A stretch of DNA of 8,288 nt from JBIQLO01 sp044464175 (GCA_044464175.1 JBIQLO010000179.1:1-8288), one strand, 5' to 3'. Positions 1 through 6,932 are shown, numbered from the stretch's first letter. Notes: generated by a model from the letters alone, not told the origin. Program-made: numbers and translations.

Positions 1-5
1 AACCC

Positions 6-30
6 GGCCCTTTGCGACGGGCCTGATTTT
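6..30 (+). terminator. Possible weak intrinsic terminator of an upstream gene
   Basis: GGCCC at 6-10 can pair with GGGCC at 19-23 around an 8-nt loop, followed closely by TTTT at 27-30. This is the arrangement of a short rho-independent terminator for a rightward gene lying off the left edge. The stem is only 5 bp and the T tract is short, so this is a weak call. It may be nothing more than GC-rich intergenic sequence ahead of the sulfatase. Confidence 0.25.
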
Positions 31-76
31 CCCCCACCCCCTCATTACAATGCGAAAAACCACTTTGGGAGCATCC

Positions 77-1621
77 ATGGACAACGCTTCGCGTGAAGGA
101 GGGACGGACCGCCGCCCCAACATCCTCTTTTTGATGACGGATCAGCACAACGCCGGATGCGCCGGCTTCGCCGGCCATCCCATCGTGCGCACGCCGAATC
201 TGGACCGGCTGGCATCCCAGGGCATCCGGTTTGACCGCGCCTACTGCAACAACCCGATCTGCGGGCCCTCGCGCGCCTGCTTTGTCACGGGTCAGTACGT
301 CCACACCCACCGCATCGCCGGAAACAACAATTTTGAACTGGGCGGGCGCAATCCCGACACGCTGGGCGCGGTGCTGCGGCGGCATGGATACCAGACTGCC
401 CAGGTGGGCAAGGCGCACATGCTCCGCGACTGGGATGAGGAGGCGTATGAGCACCGGCGCTATGTCGATCTGACCGACGCCGACCGGATGGACCCGCGCA
501 CCTGCCACTATTTCAATTATCTGGTGGAGCGCGGGCTGGCGGATCAGTACGAGGATGGAACCCTCCCGCCGGACCATGAAAATTCCATCAAGGGATGCGC
601 CGTCGCCCGCCTGCCCTATGAACACAGCAACGAACATTACACCGGGCAGGAGAGCCTGGCCTTCCTTCAGAGGCGCGACCCCCGCCGCCCCTTTTTCCTC
701 CACATGAGCTTTGAGCGCCCGCACCCGCACTGGATGCCGGCTCCCGAGCACGCCGATCTTTACAATCCCGACGACATTCAACTGGGTCCCGATGCCGTGG
801 ATTGGTGGGAACGACGCTGGGCGGGGCGACCGGCCCATATCCGCCGGCAGGTGGAGCAGTTGATGGGCGGCCGCTCGGAACGCGATTTCAAGCGGATGCT
901 CGCCTATCAGTTCACGTTGATCACCGTTATCGACCGGGAGATTGGGCGCGTGCTGGAGTATCTGCGCACCAGCGGCGAGATCGACAACACGATCATCGTC
1001 TACACCGCCGATCACGGCGATTTTGCGGGCGACCACGGCATCTGCAACAAGAACATCGGCATCTACGAATCCATCCATCGGATTCCGATGCTTTTGCGCT
1101 TCCCCGGCGGGCCGCGGGGGGTGGTGCGCGATGGAATCGTGGAGTCGGTGGATCTCTATCCCACCTTGTGCGAGCTGGCGGATGTGCCCGTGCCGGCGAC
1201 GGTCGAGGGGCGCTCGTTCCTGCCCGAAGCGCTGGGGCGGCGGGCGGGCAAGCCGATGGCGCTGTGCGAGTGGGATTTTCTTGAGCCCCAGCGCCGGGTC
1301 AACGCCCTGCGCACCGACCGTCACCGCCTGGTCTATTATGGGCATGAACTGGGAGGGGAACTCTACGACCATCAAACCGACCCGCATGAGCTGGACAACC
1401 TTTGGGATCGTCCCGAGTACCGGGAGGTGCGCCTTGCGCTGCTGGAGCGGTTACTGGATCAGGTCAAGCGGTACGCCCTCCGGTCCGACTTTGATCGGGA
1501 TGCCCGGCTGGGGGCGCGCGAGCGGCTTTCACCCGCGCGGCTGGTTCATAAGTTTGCCCGCCCCTGGTCCCAGGTGGCCGCCGCCGCGGGCCTGGAGGCG
1601 AATCAGCCCCTGGAGCAATGA
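77..1621 (+). CDS. Formylglycine-dependent sulfatase (S1 family), cytosolic
   Basis: A type I sulfatase, expected to hydrolyse a sulfate ester using a Cys-derived formylglycine and a divalent metal. The signature is CGPSRACFVTG, where the first Cys (residue 62 from this start) is the residue an FGE-type enzyme or anSME would convert. Other family marks are the N-terminal metal-binding segment PNILFLMTDQH, the GKAHM segment, and TADHGDFAGDHG near residues 310-321 with a following Lys (CNKN). The length of 514 aa is normal. I chose ATG 77 over the in-frame ATG 50 because GGGAG at 67-71 sits 5 nt ahead of it and the extra nine residues add nothing to the fold. There is no signal peptide, so it probably acts in the cytoplasm, unlike many exported polysaccharide sulfatases. 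Its stop is 4 bp from that of the convergent glycosidase gene, so it is probably a separate transcription unit. The substrate cannot be read from the sequence. Confidence 0.93.
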   Translation: MDNASREGGTDRRPNILFLMTDQHNAGCAGFAGHPIVRTPNLDRLASQGIRFDRAYCNNPICGPSRACFVTGQYVHTHRIAGNNNFELGGRNPDTLGAVLRRHGYQTAQVGKAHMLRDWDEEAYEHRRYVDLTDADRMDPRTCHYFNYLVERGLADQYEDGTLPPDHENSIKGCAVARLPYEHSNEHYTGQESLAFLQRRDPRRPFFLHMSFERPHPHWMPAPEHADLYNPDDIQLGPDAVDWWERRWAGRPAHIRRQVEQLMGGRSERDFKRMLAYQFTLITVIDREIGRVLEYLRTSGEIDNTIIVYTADHGDFAGDHGICNKNIGIYESIHRIPMLLRFPGGPRGVVRDGIVESVDLYPTLCELADVPVPATVEGRSFLPEALGRRAGKPMALCEWDFLEPQRRVNALRTDRHRLVYYGHELGGELYDHQTDPHELDNLWDRPEYREVRLALLERLLDQVKRYALRSDFDRDARLGARERLSPARLVHKFARPWSQVAAAAGLEANQPLEQ

Positions 1622-1625
1622 ATCG

Positions 1626-2510
1626 TCAGGCATACCGCTTTACCATCTCGCGGCAGAAATCGGCGAATTCCTCCACCTTTCGCGGCGGGCTGGTGTAGTG
1701 CCCCTCATCGCTGCACTGCTGCGGCGTGAAGCAGAAGGTGGCGGTGACCTTGAACGGCTCCAGCGCCTTCATCTGCCGGTCCCACCACTTGAGCGGATCC
1801 TGCTGGAACATGTCCGCCCAACTGATGCCCGTGCGGAGATAGGTCACGCCCAGGTCCTTCATCCAGCGCACGGCGTCATCCAGGCGCGGGTCGTTGTAAT
1901 GGAACCACTGGCACAGCCCGATCTCGGGCGCGCAGGCGTGAAAGTGCCGGGCGGCCCGCTTCGGCGTCCCATCCTCCTTCACCAACCCCATGTAAAAGTG
2001 GCGGTAATAGGAGGAGCCCTCGGCCTCCTTGTGGCGGGTGGTGGCCGGCCAGGCCTTGGGCAGGTCAAAAAGGCTGTACCAGTGGATGCGCGGGGCGCGG
2101 CCGCGCAAAAGCTCGGCCGTGCGCTGGAGCCCGAACTCCTGCACCTCCTCGGCCCCGAAGCTGGAGACGCCCACCTCGCTGACCCAGATCGGCAGGTGCG
2201 TCACGTCCCGAATCTCCCCCAGTTTGTTGGGCCACTCATCAAGCTGCCAGTGGTTCCAGTCCAGGGGAAAACCGTGAACCGCCACCGCGTCCACCTGATC
2301 CAGCACCCCCAGCGTCTTCATCCATCCGACGAACTGCGGATCGATCGGCGAGATGCCCCCCAGCACGCGCGGCAGGTTCGGCCGCTCCGCCTTCACCGCC
2401 TCACCGGCCAGGCGGATCATCCGGGCAAACGTCTGCCACTCCTTGTCCACATCGAAATCCCAGTGTGACTTGTTGTTCGGCTCATTCCAAAGCATCACGG
2501 CTTCAACCAT
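1626..2510 (-). CDS. Clan GH-A (beta-xylosidase-like) glycosidase with circularly permuted TIM barrel
   Basis: A 294-aa glycoside hydrolase-like protein. It opens directly with AVMLWNEPNN, which carries the clan GH-A acid/base Glu (E10, normally at the end of strand beta-4). The nucleophile-type segment PIWVSEVGVSS follows (E112, normally beta-7), then the beta-8-like IHWYSLFDLP (142-151). After this comes what is usually the first third of such a barrel: GLCQWFHYNDPRLDDAVRWM (beta-1 and helix), GVTYLRTGISWADMF (beta-2), VTATFCFTP (beta-3), ending with EEFADFCREMVKRYA, the helix that normally precedes the NEP strand. The start cannot be extended: an in-frame TAA lies about 27 nt upstream, and GAGG sits 6 nt before the ATG. 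No signal peptide is present, so it probably acts in the cytosol. It is the last gene of the leftward unit after ino1 and the GT-nucleotidyltransferase. Its substrate is unknown; it could trim or transfer onto the conjugate made by its neighbours. Both catalytic Glu are present, so activity is plausible. Confidence 0.82.
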   Translation of the reverse strand: MVEAVMLWNEPNNKSHWDFDVDKEWQTFARMIRLAGEAVKAERPNLPRVLGGISPIDPQFVGWMKTLGVLDQVDAVAVHGFPLDWNHWQLDEWPNKLGEIRDVTHLPIWVSEVGVSSFGAEEVQEFGLQRTAELLRGRAPRIHWYSLFDLPKAWPATTRHKEAEGSSYYRHFYMGLVKEDGTPKRAARHFHACAPEIGLCQWFHYNDPRLDDAVRWMKDLGVTYLRTGISWADMFQQDPLKWWDRQMKALEPFKVTATFCFTPQQCSDEGHYTSPPRKVEEFADFCREMVKRYA

Positions 2511-2524
2511 GGTTCGCCTCGCAA

Positions 2525-2589
2525 TTGTTATTTGTTATTGGCTGTTTGTTCCGTCGTATTCTCGGGCAATCAGCAATAACAAAAGACAA
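2525..2589. repeat. Heptamer-armed intergenic palindrome, copy 1
   Basis: This fills most of the 82-bp gap between the glycosidase and the GT-nucleotidyltransferase. The left arm has 7-nt periodicity: GTTATTT (2527), GTTATTG (2534), GCTGTTT (2541), GTTCCGT (2548). The segment 2532-2544 pairs with CAGCAATAACAA at 2571-2582 with one bulged G, and pairing continues imperfectly out to 2525/2589. The centre contains ATTCTC (2558-2563). It is AT-rich compared with the surrounding genes. It would form a hairpin in the leftward transcript just after the TAA of the upstream gene. Copies 2 and 3 share the layout but not the arm sequence. Confidence 0.7.
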
Positions 2590-2592
2590 AAC

Positions 2593-4560
2593 TTATTTCT
2601 CCATTGCCAGCGGCGCATCGTGCTGCGGCTGCTCAGCCAGGAGGCGGATCGCCTGGCGGTAGCCGTTGAGCGTGCCGACATCCACGTATGCCCGCCCGGC
2701 GCGCACCGCGCTGGCCCGCCCGCCGCGCGCCAGGTACTCATTCACCAGGGTGCCGATGTACTCATCCCGCGGCTGGCGCCGGCGCCACAGGTCATACAAC
2801 TCGCGCAGCACCCGCCCCGGCATTTTGAACGCCCCCCACACCCAGTGGCTCTGGGCGTTGGCCTGCTTGACCTGAATCAGCCGCACCGCCCCGGCCTCAT
2901 CGGTCACCACGGCATCGAACAGTTCCGGGCGGTCCACCGGGAACAGCAGGAACGACAGCTCGTTCTCCGGAAGTTCCTTCAGACCATCCTGGGGGAACCA
3001 GATCGTGTCGGGCAGCCCCACCAGTACGGTCTCGTCGGGCGCGATAAAGGGCAGCGCCCGAAAGATCGAGTCGCACAGCCCGGCCGGGCGCGGCTGGACC
3101 ACATAGGAAAACGCCGCCGCCCCCACCCCCGCGCCGTAATAATGAATGATGTCGGACTTGCCCGGCCCGATCACAAAGCAGATTTTCGTCGCCCCCGCCG
3201 CAATCATCCGCTCCACGAGATATTCACTGACCGCCAGGGGGCGCTCCGTGTGCCCATCCAGTCGGCTTCCCACCGGCAACAGCTCCTTGGAAAAGGCCAG
3301 CGGCTGAATGCGCGTCCCCATGCCGGCCGCCGGAATGATGCCCCAGGTGCCGTGCTCTTTGAGATGACCGTTCCTGCGCCCGTTGCCCGTGGGAATCTCC
3401 ACCCGCCCGGGGCGGTAGTCGGCCAGCGTGGCGCTGGCCAGCGCCGCCGGCCGCCTTAACCGCATCGCCGCCTCGCCCTGATCCTCCGCCCGATCCAGGG
3501 CGGCCTGGGCGGCTCGCTCGAATTCGATGGCCCGCCGCTCGGCCGTATGCTCCTCCAGCGTACGCTGACGGGCAGCGCGGGCGATCCGCCCCAGTTCGGC
3601 ATCCGACAGTTCCAGCGCCGCTACGACATCGCCGCTGCCCTGCGCGATCAGGATCTCCTTCTGCGGCTCATAGAACTGGTCCAGCCCCGCCCACCAGTCG
3701 CTCAGGATCGGCGTGCCGCAGGCGGCCGCCTCAAACAGCCGCCCGGAGGGGCAATATCCCATCTGCGCCATCGCCTGCCGCGTCACGTTCAGCGTCAGCC
3801 GCGACGAGCAGTAGAAGGCCGGATGCTCCGGCGGGGGGAGATTGCCCATCACCTGCACATTCTCCGGCCGGCGCATCTCCGGGGGGTACATGGCGCCGGC
3901 CATGAGAAACCGCCGATCCGGCCGGGCCCGCGCCGGCTCCAGCAGCAGCGACTCCACCCCCTCCTGGCGGTCGGCGGCGTAGGTCCCCAGGTAGGACAGA
4001 TCACAACGGTAGGCTTCCACGGGCGAGACGGGATAGTGGGCTTCGGGATCGACGCTTCCATACATGGGGATGATGCGTTTGGTCCCCAGCCGCGCCTGCA
4101 TCTCCGCCTCCAGCGCCGGCCCGCCGGTGTAGCTGAGCACCAGGTCGAAATCCCCCAGCCCCCGGGGAGGGAGATAGAAGACGGGTTCGCCGGCGCGGAG
4201 CTTGTTGAGCGTCACCGGCGTGTCCATGTCATAAAAGGCCCGCACGTAGGCCGAGGAGTCGAGCACCACCTCGCATGCCGCCGCCCCGTCGGGGCAGAAG
4301 CTGGTGACCAGCGCCACATCGGCGTTGGCCGACTCGCGCTGTGCCACCGGGCGGCATTCGCTCCAGTCGTGGTAGAGGTGCAGCCAGCAGCCCGGAAGAA
4401 TCCACAAGTCGCGCTGACTGGCGTAATAGGGGACATCGCGTTCGAAGAAGACGACGGAGTGCCCGCGCTTGGCCAGCGCCTTGCACAGGGCCCGCCACAA
4501 GGTGGCGTGTCCGTTGCCCCAGGAGGAGGTAACGGTCAGTCCAAAGATGACGATCTTCAT
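2593..4560 (-). CDS. Fusion protein: CgeB-like glycosyltransferase plus sugar-nucleotidyltransferase
   Basis: A 655-aa two-domain cytoplasmic enzyme. Residues 1-350 form a GT-B-type glycosyltransferase of the CgeB / Glyco_trans_1_2 kind. They start with MKIVIFGLTVTSSWGNGHAT, and the C-terminal donor half carries GRLFEAAACGTPILSD (273-288) and GLDQFYEPQKEI (292-303). A low-complexity linker covers about 351-403. Residues 404-655 form a nucleotidyltransferase of the RmlA/GalU type: PAAGMGTRIQPL (410-421), SKELLPVGSR (424-433), a metal-site LPDT (516-519) and YVDVGTLNGYRQA (625-637). This domain should join a sugar (or cyclitol) phosphate to an NTP, and the first domain would transfer an NDP-activated sugar. 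The start at 4560 has GGAG 6 nt upstream. An in-frame ATG at 4671 would read through a palindromic repeat and overlap ino1, so it is rejected. The gene follows ino1 with an 88-bp repeat-bearing gap. The exact donor, nucleotide and acceptor are not determinable from the sequence. Confidence 0.88.
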   Translation of the reverse strand: MKIVIFGLTVTSSWGNGHATLWRALCKALAKRGHSVVFFERDVPYYASQRDLWILPGCWLHLYHDWSECRPVAQRESANADVALVTSFCPDGAAACEVVLDSSAYVRAFYDMDTPVTLNKLRAGEPVFYLPPRGLGDFDLVLSYTGGPALEAEMQARLGTKRIIPMYGSVDPEAHYPVSPVEAYRCDLSYLGTYAADRQEGVESLLLEPARARPDRRFLMAGAMYPPEMRRPENVQVMGNLPPPEHPAFYCSSRLTLNVTRQAMAQMGYCPSGRLFEAAACGTPILSDWWAGLDQFYEPQKEILIAQGSGDVVAALELSDAELGRIARAARQRTLEEHTAERRAIEFERAAQAALDRAEDQGEAAMRLRRPAALASATLADYRPGRVEIPTGNGRRNGHLKEHGTWGIIPAAGMGTRIQPLAFSKELLPVGSRLDGHTERPLAVSEYLVERMIAAGATKICFVIGPGKSDIIHYYGAGVGAAAFSYVVQPRPAGLCDSIFRALPFIAPDETVLVGLPDTIWFPQDGLKELPENELSFLLFPVDRPELFDAVVTDEAGAVRLIQVKQANAQSHWVWGAFKMPGRVLRELYDLWRRRQPRDEYIGTLVNEYLARGGRASAVRAGRAYVDVGTLNGYRQAIRLLAEQPQHDAPLAMEK

Positions 4561-4566
4561 GGCTGC

Positions 4567-4640
4567 TCCGTTGTCCGCTATCCGTTGTCCGTGATCCGTT
4601 TGCCGATCCGGGAATTCTCGGATCACGGACAACGGGCGAC
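4567..4640. repeat. Heptamer-armed intergenic palindrome, copy 2
   Basis: CCGTTGTCCGTGATCCG at 4582-4598 and its exact reverse complement at 4619-4635 form a perfect 17-bp inverted repeat around a 20-nt loop containing ATTCTC (4614-4619). The left arm is a run of 7-nt units starting at 4570: GTTGTCC, GCTATCC, GTTGTCC, GTGATCC, GTTTGCC. The right arm carries the complementary units GGATCAC (4620), GGACAAC (4627) and GGGCGAC (4634). It occupies the gap between ino1 and the fusion gene and ends 6 nt upstream of the fusion gene's ATG, so a folded transcript could affect ribosome access. It also has an extra direct repeat, TCCGTTGTCCG, at 4567-4577 and 4581-4591. Confidence 0.8.
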
Positions 4641-4648
4641 GAATTTCC

Positions 4649-5734
4649 TCACACCGGCTCTTCCCCCGCAATAAAGGCCTCCGTTCTCTTGCGTGCTTCG
4701 GCGTCGGTGTACTGCTGGGGCGGAGATTTCATGAAATAGCTGGCCGGGGCGGTGAGCGCCCCGCCGATGCCCCGGTCCAACGCCAGACGGGCGCATCGGA
4801 TGGCGTCGATCACCACGCCGGCCGAATTGGGCGAATCCCACACTTCCAGCTTCAGTTCGCAATTCAGCGGCACGTTGCCGAACGTGGTGCCTTCCATCCG
4901 GATGTAGCAGAACTTGCGGTCGCTGAGCCAGGGCACGTAGTCGCTGGGGCCGACGTGCGCATCGGCGTCGGACAGGGCGTAATCCAACTGGCTGGTCACC
5001 GCCCGCGTCTTGGAGATTTTCTTGCTCTCCAGCCGCTCGCGCTCCAGCATGTTGAGAAAGTCGGTGTTTCCGCCGAAGTTGAGCTGATAGGTATGGTCCA
5101 GCCGGACCCCGCGCTCGCGGAAAAGATTGGCCAGGACACGGTGGGTGATGGTGGCGCCGACCTGGGACTTGATGTCATCGCCGATCAGCGGCAGCTTTTT
5201 GGCCTCGAATTTCCGCCGCCACGTCTCGTTGGAGGCGATAAAGACGGGAATGCAGTTGACCAGGGCGCACCCCGCCTCCAGCGCCTGCTCGGCGTAGAAC
5301 TCGGTTGCCTTCTGCGAGCCGACCGGCAGGTAGGAGACCAGGATTTCCGTCCCGCTGTCGCGCAGCGCCTTGGCCACGTTCACCGGGCGCTGCGGGGATT
5401 CGGGTATGGTTTCGTGCAGGTATTTGCCCAGCCCGTCCAGCGTCACCCCCCGCTGCACGGCGAGGCCGAAGTTCGGCAATTCGGCAAATTTGAAGGTGTT
5501 GTTGGGGGGGGCGAAGGCGGCCTCGGAGAGATCCCTGCCCACCTTGTGGTCGCTGATATCGAACGCGGCGGTAAATTCCACATCCCCCACGTGATAGCCG
5601 CCCAGCTTGACGTGCATCAATCCGGGAACGGACTTTTCCGGGTTCGCCTGGCGGTAGAAGTGGACGCCCTGAATGAGCGATGAAGCGCAGTTGCCCACAC
5701 CGACGATCCCCACACGAATCTTATCTCGCCGCAT
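4649..5734 (-). CDS. ino1: Myo-inositol-1-phosphate synthase (inositol-3-phosphate synthase)
   Basis: A 361-aa NAD-dependent enzyme that cyclises D-glucose-6-phosphate to inositol phosphate, the committed step to inositol. The N-terminal Rossmann motif is VGIVGVGNCASSLIQG (8-23). Family segments follow in order: LVNCIPVFIAS (158-168), GDDIKSQVGAT (185-195) with its catalytic-region Lys, NFGGNTDFLNML (219-230) and WDSPNSAGVVIDAIRCA (299-315). The length fits the short actinobacterial/archaeal class rather than the roughly 500-aa eukaryotic class. The start is well supported: AGGAGG (complement of 5742-5747) lies 7 nt upstream of the ATG. It leads the leftward unit and is divergent from the PIG-L deacetylase gene. 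Since inositol is uncommon in bacteria, its presence next to glycosyltransferases and a GlcNAc-type deacetylase points to an inositol-containing conjugate. Coding bases include a run of eight C (complement of 5504-5511), a possible slippage site. Confidence 0.95.
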   Translation of the reverse strand: MRRDKIRVGIVGVGNCASSLIQGVHFYRQANPEKSVPGLMHVKLGGYHVGDVEFTAAFDISDHKVGRDLSEAAFAPPNNTFKFAELPNFGLAVQRGVTLDGLGKYLHETIPESPQRPVNVAKALRDSGTEILVSYLPVGSQKATEFYAEQALEAGCALVNCIPVFIASNETWRRKFEAKKLPLIGDDIKSQVGATITHRVLANLFRERGVRLDHTYQLNFGGNTDFLNMLERERLESKKISKTRAVTSQLDYALSDADAHVGPSDYVPWLSDRKFCYIRMEGTTFGNVPLNCELKLEVWDSPNSAGVVIDAIRCARLALDRGIGGALTAPASYFMKSPPQQYTDAEARKRTEAFIAGEEPV

Positions 5735-6004
5735 AAATGGTCCTCCTCATGGGTCAGCATGGGGCCAGAGCCCCAATGAGCGATCAGGCTGGCTGTTCGA
5801 GAGAGTCCTGTTCGCCTGCACGGCACGAAAGCGGAGGCGGTTGAGAGGCCGGAACCGCTGATGGCGTATTTAACGTACGGCCCGCTGGATATTTTTGAGA
5901 ACCCCCATTTTGGGCCGGAATTCGTCCGTTCCCTCCCCGCCTCCGGGGCACTAGGATGGTGCGGGATCGCTTGCCATTCTTTGGAGCGTGCTGTGGATGG
6001 GGCA
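5735..6004. promoter_or_regulatory. Divergent intergenic control region between ino1 and the deacetylase gene
   Basis: This 270-bp gap must hold the promoters of both arms if both genes are transcribed from here. Visible elements are the strong AGGAGG site of ino1 (complement of 5742-5747) and, just ahead of it, a small hairpin, TGGGGC (5760-5765) pairing with GCCCCA (5770-5775), which would lie in the ino1 leader. AT-richer patches at 5866-5877 (GTATTTAACGTA) and 5889-5900 (GATATTTTTGAG) are the likeliest promoter positions. I cannot assign convincing -35/-10 pairs to either strand. An ATG-started reading frame runs through from 5861 into the deacetylase, but its first 48 codons resemble no part of that family. 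Confidence 0.4.
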
Positions 6005-6877
6005 ATGGAAACGACCGCGCCACAAGCCACTGGCGGGCCTGCGCGTCTTGGCGTCCCGTGGACGGCACAGGCCGTTTTGCGTGCTGTTTGCGGGGAAGGC
6101 ATGGCGCCGCCGCTGCTGGTCGTCTCGGCCCATCCGGATGATGAGGTGGTGAGCCTCGGGTCGCGCCTGCCCCGATTGCCCGGCGTGACGCTGGTGCATG
6201 TGACCGATGGGGCGCCGCGGAACGGCGCCGATGCCCGGGCGCATGGATTTGGGGGGTGGGCGGCCTATGCGCTGGCCCGGCGGCGCGAGTTGGAATCGGC
6301 CGTGGCGCTGGCGGGGATTGCGCCGGCGCAGTTGCGGGAATTGGAAGTGGCGGACCAGGCCGCATCGCTGCATCTGGCGGCGATCGCACGGCGGCTGGCC
6401 GATCTGTTTGCCGAGCTGCGTCCGGTCGGGGTGGTGACGCATCCGTATGAAGGGGGGCATCCCGATCACGACGCGACGGCCTTTGCCGTACACGCGGCCT
6501 GCCGGCTGCTGGTCCGGCGGCGGGAGCCGATCCCGATCCTCGTGGAGGCCAGTTCCTATCACAACGGGCCGGGGGGAATCGAGGTGGGATGCTTCGTGCC
6601 CCGGGCGGGGGCGGCCGAGGCGGTGACGGTGCAGTTGAGTGAAGCGGAGTGCGACCTGAAGCGGCGGATGTTTGCCTGCTTCGCCAGCCAGCAGGAGACA
6701 TTGCAGTACTTTCCGGTGGGTGTGGAGTGTTTTCGTTTGGCGCCGCGCTATGACTTTTGGAATCCGCCCCATGGGGGGCGGCTGTTTTATGAGAATTTCC
6801 CGTGGGGGATGACGGGCCAGCGGTTTTGCATGCTGGCTCGGGAGGCGGAGGAACAGTTGCCGGTGGCCAGTTGCTAG
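6005..6877 (+). CDS. PIG-L / MshB-type N-acetyl sugar deacetylase
   Basis: A zinc-dependent LmbE-like deacetylase, the family that removes acetate from GlcNAc-inositol (MshB), GlcNAc-PI (PIG-L) or related N-acetylated amino sugars. The hallmark is LLVVSAHPDDEVVSLGSRLP at 37-56: H43 and D46 as likely zinc ligands and D45 as likely base. The third ligand region is THPYEGGHPDHDATAFAVHA (145-164). From ATG 6005 the protein has 290 aa. Starting at ATG 6101, which has GGGGAAGG close upstream, would give 258 aa and keep the whole catalytic domain, so the start is unsure. The farther ATG at 5861 is unlikely. There is no signal peptide or membrane segment, so it is cytosolic. It is the first gene of the rightward arm, divergent from ino1, which strongly suggests an inositol-linked amino sugar as substrate. 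The last codons (QLPVASC) are encoded by the start of palindrome copy 3, so the C-terminal tail looks repeat-derived. Confidence 0.9.
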   Translation: METTAPQATGGPARLGVPWTAQAVLRAVCGEGMAPPLLVVSAHPDDEVVSLGSRLPRLPGVTLVHVTDGAPRNGADARAHGFGGWAAYALARRRELESAVALAGIAPAQLRELEVADQAASLHLAAIARRLADLFAELRPVGVVTHPYEGGHPDHDATAFAVHAACRLLVRRREPIPILVEASSYHNGPGGIEVGCFVPRAGAAEAVTVQLSEAECDLKRRMFACFASQQETLQYFPVGVECFRLAPRYDFWNPPHGGRLFYENFPWGMTGQRFCMLAREAEEQLPVASC

Positions 6878-6914
6878 TTGCCGGATTCTCTCCCGGCAAC
6901 CGACAACCGGCCAG
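6855..6914. repeat. Heptamer-armed palindrome, copy 3, overlapping the deacetylase stop
   Basis: The left arm is built of 7-nt units GTTGCCG (6856), GTGGCCA (6863), GTTGCTA (6870) and GTTGCCG (6877). The right arm carries CGGCAAC (6894), CGACAAC (6901) and CGGCCAG (6908). GTTGCCGG (6877-6884) pairs perfectly with CCGGCAAC (6893-6900) around an 8-nt loop containing ATTCTC (6885-6890), and further pairing extends to 6864/6913 with mismatches. It starts inside the deacetylase gene, supplies its TAG stop (6875-6877) and ends 19 nt before the next ATG. Layout and central ATTCTC match copies 1 and 2, in the same strand orientation. Confidence 0.7.
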
Positions 6915-6932
6915 GCATCGACCGGGTTTTCC

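Noticed and set aside
942..2468. Long open frame of 508 codons on the + strand
   Set aside because: It overlaps the sulfatase and the antisense of the glycosidase, has low-complexity Arg/Ser/Pro-rich translation and no family motifs; it is a shadow of high GC content.
4567..4640. CRISPR-like or rho-independent terminator reading of the palindromes
   Set aside because: The units are 7 nt, degenerate and without unique spacers, and no T tract follows the stems on the transcribed strand, so neither label fits.
4561..4671. Upstream in-frame start (ATG at 4671) adding 37 residues to the fusion protein
   Set aside because: The extra residues are translation of palindrome copy 2 and overlap the end of ino1; ATG 4560 has a GGAG site and begins with a typical GT strand MKIVIFG.
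2353..4674. Open frames on the + strand opposite the fusion gene
   Set aside because: Their translations are Arg/Pro/His/Gln-rich and featureless; the - strand frame has well-ordered GT and nucleotidyltransferase motifs.
5861..6004. Earlier deacetylase start at 5861
   Set aside because: The extra 48 residues match nothing of the family and would occupy most of the divergent promoter region; later ATGs give normal lengths.
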